The notes below the pieces were generated by a model that was not told the DNA's origin, did not search any database, and saw nothing but the letters and a program-made list of their open reading frames with translations. DNA of 32,846 nt from Gammaproteobacteria bacterium (GTDB taxonomy: Bacteria; Pseudomonadota; Gammaproteobacteria; Pseudomonadales; Azotimanducaceae), in the NCBI GenBank assembly GCA_002725995.1, contig PBRQ01000067.1, forward strand, positions 1-32,846, read 5' to 3'. A program made the position numbers and the translations under genes. The number at the start of each line of letters is the position of its first letter. Within the stretch, counting starts at the first letter, position 1. Below are positions 31,546 through 32,846 of the stretch, piece after piece.

Positions 31546-31557
31546 TCTAGAAAACAA

Positions 31558-32724
31558 ATGAACTTTGACTTTAATGAAGACCAGTTAGCAATCCAGGTTG
31601 CCATCCGCAAAATTTGCGAACAGTTCGGTGATGACTACTGGCGCCAACGGGATACGGACGGCCAGTTTCCCGAAGAATTTGTCAAAGCTATCACCGATGG
31701 TGGCTGGCTCGGCATTGCCATGCCGGTAGAGTACGGTGGTGCGGGGCTTGGCATCACCGAGGCTGCCATCCTGGCGCATTCCATTGCCCGGTCAGGGGCG
31801 GGGATGAGCGGTGCATCAGCTATTCACATGAATCTGTTCGGGCCTAATCCAATTGTGGTTTTCGGTACTGAAGAGCAGAAGGAGAGATTCCTGCCGGCCC
31901 TGATTCAGGGGAATGACCGGGCATGTTTTGGCGTTACGGAGCCAGATGCTGGATTGAATACGACCCGGCTGTCGACACGTGCCACCAGGGAAGGAGATCA
32001 CTACCTCATCAATGGTCGTAAAATGTGGACATCAACTGCTCAAACTGCCAACAAGATTCTGATTATCGCTAGGACTACCGCCTTCGAAGATTGTGTGAAC
32101 CCGACGGACGGGTTGACCTTGTTCTATACAAAGCTGGACAGGGAGCGGGTTGAAGTAAGGTTGATAGAAAAGATGGGCAGAAAAGCGGTAGATTCAAATG
32201 CCCTGTTTATTGATGACCTGATTGTTCCAGTCGAAAACCGAATCGGCGCTGAGGGTGATGGGTGGAAATGTCTTCTTCATGGGCTTAACCCAGAGCGAAT
32301 ACTCATTTCTTCAGAAGCAGTAGGGCTGGGTCAGATCGCCCTCGAGAAGGCAGCTAATTATGCCCGTGAGCGGGTCGTATTTGATCGAACGATCGGGCGA
32401 AACCAGGCAATTCAACATCCTCTGGCAGTGAATTGGATGGAACTCGAAGCTGCGCACCTAATGACCTTCAAGGCCGCGAGCCTTTATGATGCGGAGAAAT
32501 CCTGTGGCGCTGAGGCCAATAGTGCTAAATACCTTGCCGCGGAAGCGGCCTTTAAGGCATGCCAGCGCGCGGTATTAACGCACGGGGGAATGGGCTATGC
32601 CAAGGAGTATCACGTGGAACGGTATTTGCGTGAGATTATGATTCCAATGATTGCGCCCATCAGCCAGGAACTCATCAAGTCATTTATTGGTGAGCGGGTT
32701 CTGGGTCAGGAGAAAAGCTACTAG
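31558..32724 (+). CDS. acyl-CoA dehydrogenase (isovaleryl-CoA dehydrogenase-like placement of the catalytic base)
   Basis: The 388 residues show the acyl-CoA dehydrogenase fold: WLGIAMPVEYGGAGLGITEAA, FGTEEQKERFLPAL, FGVTEPDAGLNTTRLSTRA, INGRKMWTSTAQTA, ERVVFDRTIGRNQAIQHPLA and LTHGGMGYAKEYHVERYLRE. The YEGT motif near the C-terminus is replaced by MIAPIS, without Glu. Instead Glu246 in NPERILIS stands where isovaleryl-CoA dehydrogenase has its base, so activity is likely. Branched or medium acyl-CoAs are possible substrates. It is divergent from the TetR gene, its probable regulator. Confidence 0.87.
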   Translation: MNFDFNEDQLAIQVAIRKICEQFGDDYWRQRDTDGQFPEEFVKAITDGGWLGIAMPVEYGGAGLGITEAAILAHSIARSGAGMSGASAIHMNLFGPNPIVVFGTEEQKERFLPALIQGNDRACFGVTEPDAGLNTTRLSTRATREGDHYLINGRKMWTSTAQTANKILIIARTTAFEDCVNPTDGLTLFYTKLDRERVEVRLIEKMGRKAVDSNALFIDDLIVPVENRIGAEGDGWKCLLHGLNPERILISSEAVGLGQIALEKAANYARERVVFDRTIGRNQAIQHPLAVNWMELEAAHLMTFKAASLYDAEKSCGAEANSAKYLAAEAAFKACQRAVLTHGGMGYAKEYHVERYLREIMIPMIAPISQELIKSFIGERVLGQEKSY

Positions 32725-32814
32725 GCTGCAGTATAATTGAGAGCGTGGGTTGCACTCCAGGGTTTGAAGTGCGCTTGATGCAAGAACAATAAACTAGAAT
32801 TATCGAGGCACCAG

Positions 32815-32846
32815 ATGGAGAATGCTAAAGGTTCAGTTGCTGACCA
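32815..32846 (+). CDS. start of a gene cut by the window edge
   Basis: ATG 32815 is preceded by GAGG at six bases and opens MENAKGSVAD before the window ends. The first ten residues do not identify the product. It follows the acyl-CoA dehydrogenase by 90 bases on the same strand and may belong to the same operon. Confidence 0.5.
   Translation, partial: MENAKGSVAD

Overview
The window looks like a chromosomal stretch of a Gram-negative proteobacterium, most likely a marine or otherwise free-living gammaproteobacterium. This is an inference from protein-level resemblance (RimJ, GloA, YafV-type amidase, a YiiX-like permuted papain-fold protein), lipoprotein, Sec and Tat signal peptides, and a set of acyl-CoA dehydrogenases. 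No rRNA, tRNA, CRISPR array or intact transposase was seen.

Layout. Positions 1-389 (minus) hold a truncated YiiX-type gene, divergent from moaA (522-1484). Positions 1646-5769 hold three tightly packed genes for exported proteins: an alpha/beta hydrolase that has lost its nucleophile, a PHP/DUF3604-type metallohydrolase and a TraB/GumN protein. A 149-base hairpin-rich repeat (5792-5940) separates them from glyoxalase I and a histidine phosphatase, which converge on a monoacylglycerol-lipase-like gene. Positions 8105-14430 look like one operon: amidohydrolase, a GFA-family gene killed by two stop codons, a flavodoxin, and a two-subunit NAD-dependent formate dehydrogenase. The broken gene keeps ATGA overlaps with both neighbours.

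Positions 14427-17246 (minus) hold a decayed peroxiredoxin with TGA where the first Cys of its CxxC motif is expected (a possible fossil selenocysteine codon), a small repeat cluster resembling integrase arm sites, a large unknown lipoprotein and a small unknown protein. Two acetyltransferase genes (17334-18403) converge on a three-gene minus-strand operon (18426-20187) in which every gene is broken: a split-barrel FMN protein, a DUF2059 protein and a metallophosphatase. Then come a Frag1-like membrane protein, a stand-alone MraY-like transferase, a methyltransferase, a pyruvate kinase with a large internal deletion, and an omega-amidase/aminotransferase pair that fits methionine salvage by the glutamine transaminase route.

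Positions 25966-32724 are an acyl-CoA oxidation region: two unknown genes leading into a 541-residue acyl-CoA dehydrogenase with the N-terminal extension typical of methylsuccinyl-CoA dehydrogenase, a PimC-like dehydrogenase, a Tat-exported small protein, a TetR regulator and a divergent third acyl-CoA dehydrogenase. A further gene starts at 32815. The most striking overall feature is the density of broken genes (six in 33 kb) among otherwise intact operons.
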